DNA from: Heliobacterium mobile
GTDB taxonomy: Bacteria; Bacillota; Desulfitobacteriia; Heliobacteriales; Heliobacteriaceae
Length of the DNA stretch: 64,000 nucleotides
NCBI RefSeq assembly: GCF_009720735.1
Contig: NZ_WNKU01000007.1
Span: 95,049-159,048, forward strand
Direction of reading: 5' to 3'
Made by a program: the position numbers and the translations under genes. Below the pieces are notes generated by a model. It searched no databases. It was given only the letters and a program-made list of their open reading frames with translations, and had not been told where the DNA came from. Below are positions 35,301 through 43,179 of the stretch, one piece after another. Within the stretch, counting starts at the first letter, position 1; every line of letters starts with the position of its first letter.

Positions 35301-36335
35301 ATGAAAGTCCAAATGGTCAAGGTTGAAGAGGCAGTGGGTATGGTGATTCCCCATGATATGACCAAAATTGAAAAAGGCGGATTCAAGGGACCCTGCTTTC
35401 GCAAAGGCCATGTGATTCGAGATAAAGACGTTCCCGAACTACTCAGTATGGGTAAATCACGAATTTATGTGCTCGACTTCGAAGTAGATGAGATCCATGA
35501 GGATGAAGCGGGAGTGCGACTAGGGGCGGCTGCCGCCGGTGAAGGGGTGACTTGCAGCGAACCGCGAGAAAGCCGAGTCAATCTCCATGCTGCCCGAACG
35601 GGATTGCTGAAAATCAACGTACCGGCCCTAAAAAAGATCAATCGATTGCCGGAAGTGATCTTCTCAACGTTGACCAACAATACCCCGGTGATAGAGGGGG
35701 ACCTGTTGGCAGGAACGAAGGTAATTCCTTTGGCGGTAAAAGAAGAGGTCATCGGAGCAGTTGAAGCCATCTGCATGGATTTGGGAAAAATTGTCGAGGT
35801 AATCCCTTATCAGCCGATGGACGTTGGAATCGTCGTCACTGGTGCCGAGGTGTTTTCCGGGCGGATTCAAGATAAATTTGGTCCGGTGCTACAGCAAAAA
35901 GTCGAGTCTTATGGTTCCCGAGTACTACATGCCGACTATGCACTGGATGACCCCGAGGTGATCGCGCAAAAGATTTCGGCGATGGTCGCAGCCGGAGCAG
36001 GGTTGGTATTGGTTAGCGGGGGAATGTCGGTCGATCCGGATGACGTAACGCCCCAAGGGATTCGTTTGAGCGGGGCTTTTGTTGAAAAGTATGGTGCGCC
36101 AGTGCTTCCAGGAGCGATGTTTTTGCTGGCCTATCATGGCGACGTCCCGATTATCGGCATCCCTGCTTGCGGCATGTATTTTCGCATCACCCTACTCGAT
36201 TTAATCCTTCCTCGGATCTTTGCAGGCGAACGAATGGATGGCGATGACATTGTAGAGATGGCTCATGGAGGGCTTTGCCGCGGTTGTACAGAATGCCACT
36301 TTCCTCGCTGCAGTTTCGGCCAAGGTGGAAGATAA
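35301..36335 (+). CDS. MoeA-like molybdopterin-binding protein
   Basis: A 344-residue protein with a MoCF-type molybdopterin-binding domain in its second half (DVGIVVTGAEVFSGRIQDKFG, GAGLVLVSGGMSVDPDDVTPQ). The N-terminal part resembles the MoeA-related domain of molybdenum-hydroxylase maturation proteins (VEEAVGMVIPHDMTKI). The C-terminus is cysteine-rich (CRGCTECHFPRC), as in members linked to xdhC. ATG 6 bases after GGGAGGT. First of a three-gene set with XdhC and YqeB for loading Mo cofactor, possibly sulfurated or seleno-forms. Confidence 0.82.
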   Translation: MKVQMVKVEEAVGMVIPHDMTKIEKGGFKGPCFRKGHVIRDKDVPELLSMGKSRIYVLDFEVDEIHEDEAGVRLGAAAAGEGVTCSEPRESRVNLHAARTGLLKINVPALKKINRLPEVIFSTLTNNTPVIEGDLLAGTKVIPLAVKEEVIGAVEAICMDLGKIVEVIPYQPMDVGIVVTGAEVFSGRIQDKFGPVLQQKVESYGSRVLHADYALDDPEVIAQKISAMVAAGAGLVLVSGGMSVDPDDVTPQGIRLSGAFVEKYGAPVLPGAMFLLAYHGDVPIIGIPACGMYFRITLLDLILPRIFAGERMDGDDIVEMAHGGLCRGCTECHFPRCSFGQGGR

Positions 36336-36400
36336 CTTTGGGTGCGATTCATGTTCTTAATTGAAAAGGATTCTGTCGTAGGTAAGGATGGAGAGGACCT

Positions 36401-37507
36401 ATGATATATGCCAAGCTTTTAGAGATTTTAAATCGTCGAGAACCAGCTGTTCTGCTCACAGTCATCCAGGTTCGAAGGACCCCTCCGGTGCTCCCTGACA
36501 AGGCTGAAAAGGACGACATCCACCGTAACGGTGTAGGGAAGAGACGGTTATGGTCCCCTGAATGGATCGAGGGATCCCTCGGTGATCTGGGACTGGATAA
36601 TGTGGCGGACCGCTTGGCGGAAGAAGTCTATCATTCGGGAAAGCTGATCCTTCAGAAAGGACTACGAGACGACCAGGGAGAAGAAATCGCTTTGGTCGGT
36701 GAACCTTTTTTTCCTCCTGATGAACTCGTCGTGCTGGGCGGCGGTCATATTTCACAGGCATTGGTCCCTATCGCCGCGATGCTCGGATATCAAATCACTG
36801 TTGTCGACGACCGGCCTTCCTTCGCGCATCGGGAGAAGTTTCCCGATGCAGAGCAGGTGATTTGTGATGATTTTGTCCATGCCATCGGTAAGCTTCCCCT
36901 GCACCGACGCTGCAGTGTGGTCATCGTCACCCGAGGACATCGCCATGATCTCCTCTGTTTGGAGCAAGTGTTGGAAAAAAACCTAGCCTATTTAGGCATG
37001 ATCGGCAGTCGTCGAAGGGTGCACCTGATTCGAAATCTCTTGCAGGAAAAGGACATCGATCCCGGTCTGATCGAACGTCTCCGTATGCCTATCGGACTCG
37101 ATATCGGCGCTGAAACACCGGAAGAAATCGCCGTGAGCATTGCCGCCGAACTGATCAAGTATCGTCAAGGCGGGATCACCATGCAGGACATAGGCTTATT
37201 AAAGGCTTTAGTACAATCCTCACAAGAAGGGCTGCCGGCAGCACTAGCTACGGTCATCGCCACACAAGGTTCCACGCCCCGCAAGGCTGGTGCGAAACTT
37301 CTCATCTTCCAGGATGGAAGGATGATGGGAACCATCGGAGGCGGCTGTATCGAAGGGGACGTTCGCCGGGAGGCGTTACAGCGAATAGAGAGCGGGGAAC
37401 CGGGATTGTTTCGCTTTTCCTTGAATAATGACGATGCGGCTGAAGAGGGAATGGCTTGTGGCGGCACCATGGAAGTTTTCATCGCTCCAGTGCGTAAAGG
37501 GGATTGA
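36401..37507 (+). CDS. XdhC/CoxI-family maturation protein with two CoxI-like parts
   Basis: A 368-residue protein that protects or sulfurates molybdenum cofactor for xanthine-dehydrogenase-type hydroxylases. A degenerate N-terminal segment is followed by the Rossmann domain (ELVVLGGGHISQALVPIA, VVDDRP, MIGSRRRV). A C-terminal XdhC_CoxI module (ATVIATQGSTPRKAGAKLL, GTIGGGCIEGDVRREA) follows, so the usual order is reversed or duplicated. ATG after GGAGAGG. Four bases separate it from YqeB. Confidence 0.87.
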   Translation: MIYAKLLEILNRREPAVLLTVIQVRRTPPVLPDKAEKDDIHRNGVGKRRLWSPEWIEGSLGDLGLDNVADRLAEEVYHSGKLILQKGLRDDQGEEIALVGEPFFPPDELVVLGGGHISQALVPIAAMLGYQITVVDDRPSFAHREKFPDAEQVICDDFVHAIGKLPLHRRCSVVIVTRGHRHDLLCLEQVLEKNLAYLGMIGSRRRVHLIRNLLQEKDIDPGLIERLRMPIGLDIGAETPEEIAVSIAAELIKYRQGGITMQDIGLLKALVQSSQEGLPAALATVIATQGSTPRKAGAKLLIFQDGRMMGTIGGGCIEGDVRREALQRIESGEPGLFRFSLNNDDAAEEGMACGGTMEVFIAPVRKGD

Positions 37508-37511
37508 TTCT

Positions 37512-38336
37512 ATGCAAAGACTTCTGATTGTCATCAAAGGTGCTGGTGATCTAGCCAGTGGTGTCGCTCACCGGCTCTACCGCTCCGGTTTTGTGCCGGT
37601 TATGACCGAACTGGAGCATCCCTTGGTCGTTCGCCGGACCGTGTCTTTTGCTGAAGCGATGTATTCCGGTGAGGTGACGGTGGAAGGGGTTACCGCTAAA
37701 AGGGTCATGAATCTAGAGGAGGCCATGGAATACCGCCGAGAGAGGATCATCCCGGTGCTCACCGATGTTTCCGGGCAGGCGATTCTGCAAATAAGGCCCC
37801 ATGTGCTCATTGACGCTACCATGGCCAAGAAGAATCTGGGAACGAGCATCGATGATGCGCCAGTCGTGATCGCTTTAGGCCCTGGATTTTACGCAGGGAA
37901 GGATGTCCATGCCGTCGTAGAGACGAAGCGCGGCCATTATCTTGGACGGGTGATCTGGGAAGGTCCGGCTATCGCGAATACGGGGATTCCCGGCGAAATC
38001 GGCGGTTTCAGTCATGAGCGCTTGCTGCGAGCACCGGTGGACGGGACTTTTACCGCTATCAAAGCCATCGGTGATCTGGTAAAAGCGGGCGAAATCGTGG
38101 GGAATGTCAACGGTCATCCCGTTGAAAGTACGATTCCGGGCATGCTGCGCGGGTTGATCAAAGATGGAATAGCAGTCACATCAGGAATGAAAATCGGAGA
38201 TGTAGATCCGCGAGCCGATCGGGACTCCTGTTTCACCATCAGCGATAAGGCAAGAGCTGTTGCGGGCGGGGTTCTCGAAGCCATGCTGGCCGCTTGTAGC
38301 AAAAACTATGGTAATCCTGGCATAGATATCGTATAA
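37512..38336 (+). CDS. yqeB: Selenium-dependent molybdenum hydroxylase maturation protein YqeB-like
   Basis: A 274-residue protein of the EF2563/YqeB family, tied to selenium-dependent molybdenum hydroxylases. VIKGAGDLASGVAHRLYRSG is the N-terminal Rossmann signature. DATMAKKNLGTSIDDAPVVIALGPGF and GPAIANTGIPGEIGG are further conserved blocks. ATG lies 8 bases after AGGGGA; the longer frame reaching into xdhC has no site. No hydroxylase gene (xdhA/B/D) or selD/selenium-transfer gene is in the window. Confidence 0.87.
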   Translation: MQRLLIVIKGAGDLASGVAHRLYRSGFVPVMTELEHPLVVRRTVSFAEAMYSGEVTVEGVTAKRVMNLEEAMEYRRERIIPVLTDVSGQAILQIRPHVLIDATMAKKNLGTSIDDAPVVIALGPGFYAGKDVHAVVETKRGHYLGRVIWEGPAIANTGIPGEIGGFSHERLLRAPVDGTFTAIKAIGDLVKAGEIVGNVNGHPVESTIPGMLRGLIKDGIAVTSGMKIGDVDPRADRDSCFTISDKARAVAGGVLEAMLAACSKNYGNPGIDIV

Positions 38337-38370
38337 TACTTCTGGATAAAGTGCATATTGTGCAAATAGG

Positions 38371-38399
38371 AGGAGCCTGTCATCGACAGGCTCCTTTTT
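38371..38399 (+). terminator. Terminator of the molybdenum maturation genes
   Basis: AGGAGCCTGTC (38371-38381) pairs perfectly with GACAGGCTCCT (38385-38395), then T5. Confidence 0.92.
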
Positions 38400-38432
38400 G
38401 TCTTTTTGCACTGGAAAAGGGAGGAATTATCG

Positions 38433-39710
38433 GTGACGGATATTGGTTTTATCGCCTCGATCGTGATCTTTGTGATCACCTATGGTCTGATTATCTGGGA
38501 AAAAATCCCACGGGCAATTACAGCTATGCTCGGCGGGCTTGTGATGGTTTTGCTGGGCTTCTTGACCCAGGAAGTCGCCATTAAAGATGACATCGATTTC
38601 AATACGCTCGGCTTATTGATTGGCATGATGATCCTCGTCGCCATCACTCGCCGCACCGGTATTTTTGAAGCCTTAGCCATCTGGGCAGCCCGGGTGACCC
38701 AAGGTAATCCTCTTTATCTGTTAGGGTTGTTATCGTTGATTACAGCATTTGCCTCTGCCCTGTTGGACAACGTTACAGCAGTTCTTCTGATTGCGCCGAT
38801 TTCCATCATCTTAGCCGATACGTTGAAAGTGAATCCCGTACCCTATCTGATCACAGAAGTGCTAGCTTCCAACATCGGCGGTACAGCGACCCTGATCGGT
38901 GATCCCCCAAATATCATGATTGGCAGTTCAACAGGACTTGGCTTCATGGATTTTTTGCTTCACCTAGCTCCTATTGCGCTGCTGATTCTGCTGGTATCGA
39001 CGGCACTCTTGATGGTGGTCTATCGTAAAGAGTTAAAAGGTGATGAAGCAAGCCGCCGGATGATCCTGACTATGGAGCCGAAGGAAGAAATCAAGGACTG
39101 GGCGCTGCTCAAAAAGTCACTGGTTGTCTTGGGCCTGACTATCGTTGGCTTTACCTTACACGGAGTACTTCACCTTGAGTCGGCCACGATTGCGCTGACC
39201 GGTGCCATGGTGTTGATGATCATCAGCCGGGAAGAACCGGAAGATATCTTGCTCCATGTAGAATGGCCGACGATCTTCTTTTTTGTCGGTCTCTTTGTTC
39301 TCGTGGGGGGACTGAAGTCGACCGGTGTCATCGCTTCACTGGCCCAATGGGCTCTTACGGTCACTCAAGGCAACACACAAACGACGTCCTTTTTAATCGT
39401 GTGGCTTTCCGCCATCGCCTCCGGCTTTGTTGACAATATTCCCTTTGTGGCGACCATGATCCCGATGATTCATGAGATGGGCAGCTTATCCGGTATGGAA
39501 CTGGGACCGGTCTGGTGGTCGTTGGCATTAGGTGCTTGTTTAGGGGGGAACGGGACACTCGTCGGTGCTTCCGCCAATATTATCGTGGCCGGTATCGCCG
39601 AAAAAGCAGGAATGCCTATATCCTTCCGAAAGTTTTTGGTGATTGGATTTCCTTTTATGCTCCTTTCTGTAGCGATGGCCCATATGTATGTGTATGTTAG
39701 ATATTTTTAG
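38433..39710 (+). CDS. ArsB/NhaD-type anion permease
   Basis: A 425-residue ion-transporter-superfamily permease with about 11-12 helices. Two inverted halves each carry re-entrant motifs: ASNIGGTATLIGDPPNIMIG and GACLGGNGTLVGASANIIV. These are the SPDNxxT-like loops of ArsB, NhaD and YbiR proteins. Substrate (arsenite, citrate or Na+/H+) is undecided; no ars genes are nearby. GTG start 8 bases after GGGAGG, right after the terminator at 38371. Confidence 0.87.
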   Translation: MTDIGFIASIVIFVITYGLIIWEKIPRAITAMLGGLVMVLLGFLTQEVAIKDDIDFNTLGLLIGMMILVAITRRTGIFEALAIWAARVTQGNPLYLLGLLSLITAFASALLDNVTAVLLIAPISIILADTLKVNPVPYLITEVLASNIGGTATLIGDPPNIMIGSSTGLGFMDFLLHLAPIALLILLVSTALLMVVYRKELKGDEASRRMILTMEPKEEIKDWALLKKSLVVLGLTIVGFTLHGVLHLESATIALTGAMVLMIISREEPEDILLHVEWPTIFFFVGLFVLVGGLKSTGVIASLAQWALTVTQGNTQTTSFLIVWLSAIASGFVDNIPFVATMIPMIHEMGSLSGMELGPVWWSLALGACLGGNGTLVGASANIIVAGIAEKAGMPISFRKFLVIGFPFMLLSVAMAHMYVYVRYF

Positions 39711-39736
39711 AAGCACGCATTCACAAAGAAAACAAA

Positions 39737-39777
39737 GAAGGCCCTGGGCTTTTCCTCAGAAAAAGTCCAGGGCCTTC
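39737..39777. terminator. Bidirectional terminator between the permease and cbiN
   Basis: GAAGGCCCTGGGCTTTT (39737-39753) pairs with AAAAGTCCAGGGCCTTC (39761-39777) with one wobble. It separates the plus-strand permease from the minus-strand cbiMN operon. Confidence 0.9.
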
Positions 39778-39796
39778 GATTTTCAATCCGAGTTAC

Positions 39797-40138
39797 CTAT
39801 TGGTTGTATAAGGAGAGATTTTTCCCCGTTTCGGAGCCGAGCAGCTTTTGCCGCTCCCGAACTCGCCCTATGTAATAGCCGATAAATCCAGCGCCTAATG
39901 CCGCTTGGAGTGCGAAGAGGAGGCTTTCAATTTCACCGCTTGGGGGCTCCCAGAGGGATTGAAACCATGGTTTGTAGTCAGGATTGATTTCTTGAATCAC
40001 AGCCTCTGCTTGATCATCGGAACCGGTAAAGAGCTCTTTTCCTTCCGGTACATCAAAGGACATGAACAGGGGAACTGCGGAAAGAAGAACAGCGGCTACA
40101 ATCAGCAGGATGTTGCTGCGCAAAGAGAACTTGCTCAT
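39797..40138 (-). CDS. cbiN: Energy-coupling cobalt transporter subunit CbiN
   Basis: A 113-residue protein with two transmembrane helices (about 9-26 and 76-92) enclosing an extracytoplasmic loop with [22 protein letters not shown], the CbiN signature. It overlaps cbiM by 4 bases. CbiN is the accessory component needed for Co2+ uptake by CbiM. Start follows AGGAGGT within cbiM. Confidence 0.92.
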   Translation of the reverse strand: MSKFSLRSNILLIVAAVLLSAVPLFMSFDVPEGKELFTGSDDQAEAVIQEINPDYKPWFQSLWEPPSGEIESLLFALQAALGAGFIGYYIGRVRERQKLLGSETGKNLSLYNQ

Positions 40139-40815
40139 GCCTTGACCTCCTCTTTTTTGTGAAACACGTTGAGCAGTGAGAGTTCTTGACCGCTGTACTT
40201 GGCCAGTGTGTTGAAGATGACGACGGTGATGAAACCTTCGCTGATGGCCAGAGGAATCTGGGTGACGGCAAAAATGGTGCTAAACTTGATGAAAGAACCC
40301 ATAAAACCGCTAACAGGATCGGGAAAGGCTAAAGCCAATTGGCAGGACGTGGTGACATAGGTGAATAGGTCGCCCAGGGCAGCGGCTAGGAAAATCGATA
40401 GGCTGAGTGGCAGATTGAGACGTTGTCCCAGACGGTATATGCCATAAGCTACAAAGGGACCGACGACAGCCATAGAAAAGACATTGGCACCCAAGGTGGT
40501 GATGCCGCCATGGGCAAGCAATAAGGCCTGAAATAAAAGGACGATGGCGCCTAAAGCAGACATGACTGTCGGGCGAAAGAGGATGGCTCCCAATCCAGCA
40601 CCGGTCGGGTGGGAACAACTTCCGGTCACCGAGGGAAGTTTCAGCGCCGAGAGTACGAAGGTAAAAGCGCCGGAAACGCCGAGCAGCATTTTTGCCTCTG
40701 GATTCTCTTTAACCGTCTTTTGGATAGAGCGAACGCCGTGGATGACAAAAGGGGCTGATGCGGCTGTCCATGCAGCGGCGTGTGTGGCTGGCAAAAAGCC
40801 TTCCATGATGTGCAT
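40135..40815 (-). CDS. cbiM: Cobalt ECF transporter S component CbiM
   Basis: A 226-residue membrane protein. The mature N-terminus [16 protein letters not shown] places His2 in the metal-binding site after Met. [12 protein letters not shown] is the second Co2+-binding region. Six to seven helices. ATG follows AGGAGG. It is preceded by a cobalamin riboswitch and terminator, so uptake should shut down when B12 is plentiful. The cbiQ and cbiO parts of the energising module are not adjacent. Confidence 0.94.
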   Translation of the reverse strand: MHIMEGFLPATHAAAWTAASAPFVIHGVRSIQKTVKENPEAKMLLGVSGAFTFVLSALKLPSVTGSCSHPTGAGLGAILFRPTVMSALGAIVLLFQALLLAHGGITTLGANVFSMAVVGPFVAYGIYRLGQRLNLPLSLSIFLAAALGDLFTYVTTSCQLALAFPDPVSGFMGSFIKFSTIFAVTQIPLAISEGFITVVIFNTLAKYSGQELSLLNVFHKKEEVKA

Positions 40816-40891
40816 AACAAATCCTCCTGCTTCAATCTCTGATGGGCATGACTTACGTAGATCTGCAAGATGGGACTGTTTCTAAACAGAA

Positions 40892-40928
40892 ACACCCCCT
40901 GGCCGGATGAAACCGGCAGGGGGTGTGT
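40892..40928 (-). terminator. Regulated terminator of the cobalamin riboswitch
   Basis: ACACCCCCTG...CCGG pairs with CCGG...CAGGGGGTGT around ATGAAA. Read on the minus strand it is followed by TTTCTGTTT, so it is the likely expression platform about 80 bases before cbiM. Confidence 0.8.
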
Positions 40929-41029
40929 GAAATCCAGAACAAGTGTCGCCTAGACAATTCCTTTTGTACTGTGACGATACTTACGTCTGAACCATCACCT
41001 CCCCATCGGCCGTGGGTCAATGCGGTGAC

Positions 41030-41210
41030 GTGGTAACAGGCAGGTCTCCTGGCTCGGGTTCATCTGGCCGCTCCGTCTTCCCAGCGCTTAAACGCCAGTG
41101 ACATTGGTGGAGGGTCATTCCCCTTACAGTGGCGGGACCGCGTCGGATTTCCACCGAACTTCCCTTTCTAACGCCCAACAAAAAGATAGGTTGGGCGACC
41201 TGTTCCAGCA
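41030..41210 (-). ncRNA. Cobalamin (B12) riboswitch
   Basis: On the minus strand the region carries the B12-box core GCCACTGT (complement at about 41125-41133), the upstream GGTGGAAATCCGACGCGGTCC segment in the usual place, and the 3' GACCTGCCTGTTAC closing element. An AACAGGT near 41205 can pair with ACCTGCCTGTT to form P1. An extra hairpin, CGCCCAAC/GTTGGGCG (41172-41197), sits between P1 and the core. It controls cbiMN. Confidence 0.9.
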
Positions 41211-41483
41211 ATCCATATTCGGTTTTCCAGAGATCATTAGTTACTTACATGTATTCAACTCTTAGCTCAAATATCCTTCTTTATTTTACGGTTTTTTATG
41301 GTTTCGCAACGAGCGCTCGAATCCTGTCTGTATCAAAACTATCTGCGATCATGGGCAATAAAGGGCTTTCGATGATCCTTTTTATCTGCATACATACTGC
41401 GTTGGTCACAATATACCGACGAATGCAACGATTTACAATAAAATGATCCGATAAATATATTTAGGGAGAACTGGAAAGAATTG
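41211..41483. other. Intergenic region without recognised genes
   Basis: 273 bases between the riboswitch and the promoter of the second padR gene. It should contain the minus-strand promoter of cbiMN. No convincing gene or repeat seen. Confidence 0.5.
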
Positions 41484-41524
41484 TTGACAGCATTTTATCA
41501 CTAGTGATAAAATGTAAGTAGTGA
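41484..41524 (+). promoter_or_regulatory. Promoter and palindromic operator of padR2
   Basis: TTGACA (41484-41489), an 18-base spacer and TAAAAT (41508-41513). A perfect 24-bp palindrome, CATTTTATCACT and its complement (41491-41514), fills the spacer and the -10, as expected of an autorepressor site. Another AGTGA half-site starts at 41520, exactly 17 bases after the first at 41503. Confidence 0.8.
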
Positions 41525-41556
41525 CATAAGATAATACTGGCGAGGGGTGATGCCAT

Positions 41557-42036
41557 GTGACATTCGAAGAAGAAAGTGATTTGAAGTGTGGCAGTGATCT
41601 TGGTCCTGACGAAACAGCTGAGGCCGGCCCTGGTTACGGCCGTGGCCGGGGGAGAGGACGAGGCCGTTGCGGCTGTGGCGGAGGACATGGTGGTCGCACC
41701 GATTCCATGGCTTTTCCCAGTGTCTTGTTAAGCTTACGGCAGCATCCCGCTCACGGGTACGAATTGATGGAAAAGCTGTCCCAGATGCCCTTTATCCATG
41801 TCTTGCCTGATGCGGCTGTTGTCTACCGCTACCTGAGGCGCCTTGAAGAAGATGGGATGGTGTCATCCCGGCTGGAGCCTGGGAAAGGAGGTCCAGCCCG
41901 AAAGGTGTACTCGATCACCCCAGAGGGAGAATGTTATCTCCGTGCTTGGGCGGTCAGTCTTAAAAAGCAAAAAAGCGATTTGGAAGCCTTTCTCCGGGTC
42001 TTTGAGGGGATCGAACCTTCTGGTGAGGCTGAATGA
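41557..42036 (+). CDS. PadR-family regulator with Gly/Arg/Cys-rich N-terminus
   Basis: A 159-residue regulator. Residues about 1-48 are unusual: after an acidic start come four GR repeats and a cysteine/histidine-rich RCGCGGGHGGR. The PadR winged helix follows (MAFPSVLLSLRQHPAHGYELMEK, VYRYLRRLEEDGMV, GPARKVYSIT). The N-terminal block resembles the GRGRGR tract of the DUF5320 protein encoded next and may bind metal or an Fe-S species. GTG start after CGAGGGGTGATGCC. A perfect palindrome overlaps its promoter, so it probably represses itself and the downstream cluster. Confidence 0.87.
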   Translation: MTFEEESDLKCGSDLGPDETAEAGPGYGRGRGRGRGRCGCGGGHGGRTDSMAFPSVLLSLRQHPAHGYELMEKLSQMPFIHVLPDAAVVYRYLRRLEEDGMVSSRLEPGKGGPARKVYSITPEGECYLRAWAVSLKKQKSDLEAFLRVFEGIEPSGEAE

Positions 42037-42041
42037 AACCG

Positions 42042-42072
42042 ACGATACCGTTGCCTCTGGCAACGGTATCGT
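42042..42072 (+). terminator. Hairpin after padR2
   Basis: ACGATACCGTTGCC (42042-42055) pairs perfectly with GGCAACGGTATCGT (42059-42072). No T-run follows, so it may be an mRNA-stabilising or weak terminator element. Confidence 0.6.
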
Positions 42073-42136
42073 TAGATGCAGGACGTTACATATGTGAGTT
42101 CGTGCCCCTAATCGGTGCGTTCAAGTGTATCTAGCT

Positions 42137-42175
42137 AGTGACGGATATTCAATAGTGATAAATTGTTAGCAGTGA
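42137..42175 (+). promoter_or_regulatory. Phased AGTGA half-site array before the DUF5320 gene
   Basis: AGTGA occurs at 42137, 42154 and 42171, each exactly 17 bases apart. The middle copy, TAGTGATAAAT, matches the half-site in the padR2 operator. It is probably the PadR2 binding region for the DUF5320/Rieske/NifX genes. Confidence 0.55.
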
Positions 42176-42300
42176 CGGAATGACAACAGCTTTTCCCGAA
42201 ATATTTCATATTGCAGGTTCAGTAAGAGCAGAGTTCATAAATAGTGAGTCGTGAGTAAACGAGTTGAGAGCAAATCAGAAATAGTGAGGAGGGAATCAGT

Positions 42301-42573
42301 ATGCCTGGATTTAATGGAGCAGGACCTCTAGGCAAAGGAATGATGACCGGTCGAGGCCGTGGTCGCTGTGTCATGAAATGGGAAGACGTACCAGCAAATC
42401 TGAAGAGCGCCTTCGAAGATGGAAAAATAGCCGGTCGAGGTTTGGGAACTGGCACAGGATTCGGAGGCAGGGGGCTTGGTCCGATGTTCCGCAACTGTAT
42501 CGACAACCTTTGTCAGTTTGGTGGTCAAGGACTGGGCCGGAGAAATGGGCGTAAAGGACGCCAATTCTTTTAA
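42301..42573 (+). CDS. DUF5320-type Gly-rich small protein
   Basis: A 90-residue protein beginning MPGFNGAGPLGKGMMTGRGRGRC, the recognisable head of DUF5320 proteins. These sit beside dinitrogenase Fe-Mo cofactor (NifX/NifB-like) proteins in many anaerobes. Two more glycine-rich repeats (GRGLGTGTGFGGRGLGP and GGQGLGRRNGRKG) and two further cysteines follow. ATG after TGAGGAGG. Role unknown; a metal-cluster scaffold or chaperone is an inference from context. Confidence 0.8.
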   Translation: MPGFNGAGPLGKGMMTGRGRGRCVMKWEDVPANLKSAFEDGKIAGRGLGTGTGFGGRGLGPMFRNCIDNLCQFGGQGLGRRNGRKGRQFF

Positions 42574-42587
42574 GGGGGATTCGAACC

Positions 42588-43055
42588 ATGCAGGACCGTA
42601 ACCTATCTCGACGGAAGTTTCTTGGCGGTATGATCGCCGTCCCGGCTGTCGCAGCGATTTCCGCTCCGATAGCCGCTACCGGGAGTTTTATCTATCCTCC
42701 CGATTCGTTGCTTCAACCGCCGGCTCCGAAAAAAGTCACCCATATCGACAATATGAAACCCTGGGAACCGGTCTTCTTTGCCTATGAAGACGTTCCCTCC
42801 TTGGCGATGAAAGTGGATAAAGACCAAGTTATATCTTTTACCTTGAAATGCACCCATTTGGGATGTACTGTTGATGTGCCCAAAGGGAATCTCAAAGACA
42901 AGCAAATCGTATGCCCCTGTCACGGCGGCGTTTTTGATGCTGTAGGGGCAAACGTGGCTGGACCTCCGCCAAAGCCCTTAAAACGCTTGGCTGTATCGAT
43001 TTCCTCTGACGGGACTGTGATCGTGCAGGATAAAGGAGAAAATACGAGCGCATAA
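42588..43055 (+). CDS. Rieske [2Fe-2S] protein with Tat-type signal
   Basis: A 155-residue Rieske protein. The cluster ligands are CTHLGC (88-93) and CPCHGG (109-114). A twin-arginine-like signal, NLSRRKFLGG followed by a hydrophobic Ala-rich stretch, implies export in folded form and membrane anchoring. No cytochrome b gene is next to it, so this is not a standard bc-complex operon. It starts 14 bases after the DUF5320 gene with GGGGGATTCGAACC as ribosome region. An electron-transfer partner of the NifX-like cluster is possible but unproven. Confidence 0.9.
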   Translation: MQDRNLSRRKFLGGMIAVPAVAAISAPIAATGSFIYPPDSLLQPPAPKKVTHIDNMKPWEPVFFAYEDVPSLAMKVDKDQVISFTLKCTHLGCTVDVPKGNLKDKQIVCPCHGGVFDAVGANVAGPPPKPLKRLAVSISSDGTVIVQDKGENTSA

Positions 43056-43072
43056 GTGAGAAGGTGAATCCG

Positions 43073-43174
43073 TTGAAAGTGCTAATCACCAGTTTAGGGC
43101 CTAATTTAGATGATCAAACAGATGAGCGCTTTGGCCGTGGCAGAACAGTCACTGGTAAAGCTAAGAAAGGATGA
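43073..43174 (+). pseudogene. Truncated NifX-like remnant (33 codons)
   Basis: A TTG start behind AAGGTG opens MKVLITSLGPNLDDQTDERFGRG, the exact N-terminal hallmark of NifX/NafY dinitrogenase-cofactor proteins. It then runs into an unrelated basic tail and stops after 33 codons. The stop overlaps the start region of an intact NifX-like gene. The family normally has 100-130 residues, so this is probably a decayed second copy, deleted internally, or a short regulatory leader. Confidence 0.6.
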
Positions 43175-43179
43175 ATCAT

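Noticed and set aside
41129..41446. 105-codon frame running from the B12 riboswitch
   Set aside because: It begins inside the riboswitch antisense, has no ribosome site and a composition unlike neighbouring genes.
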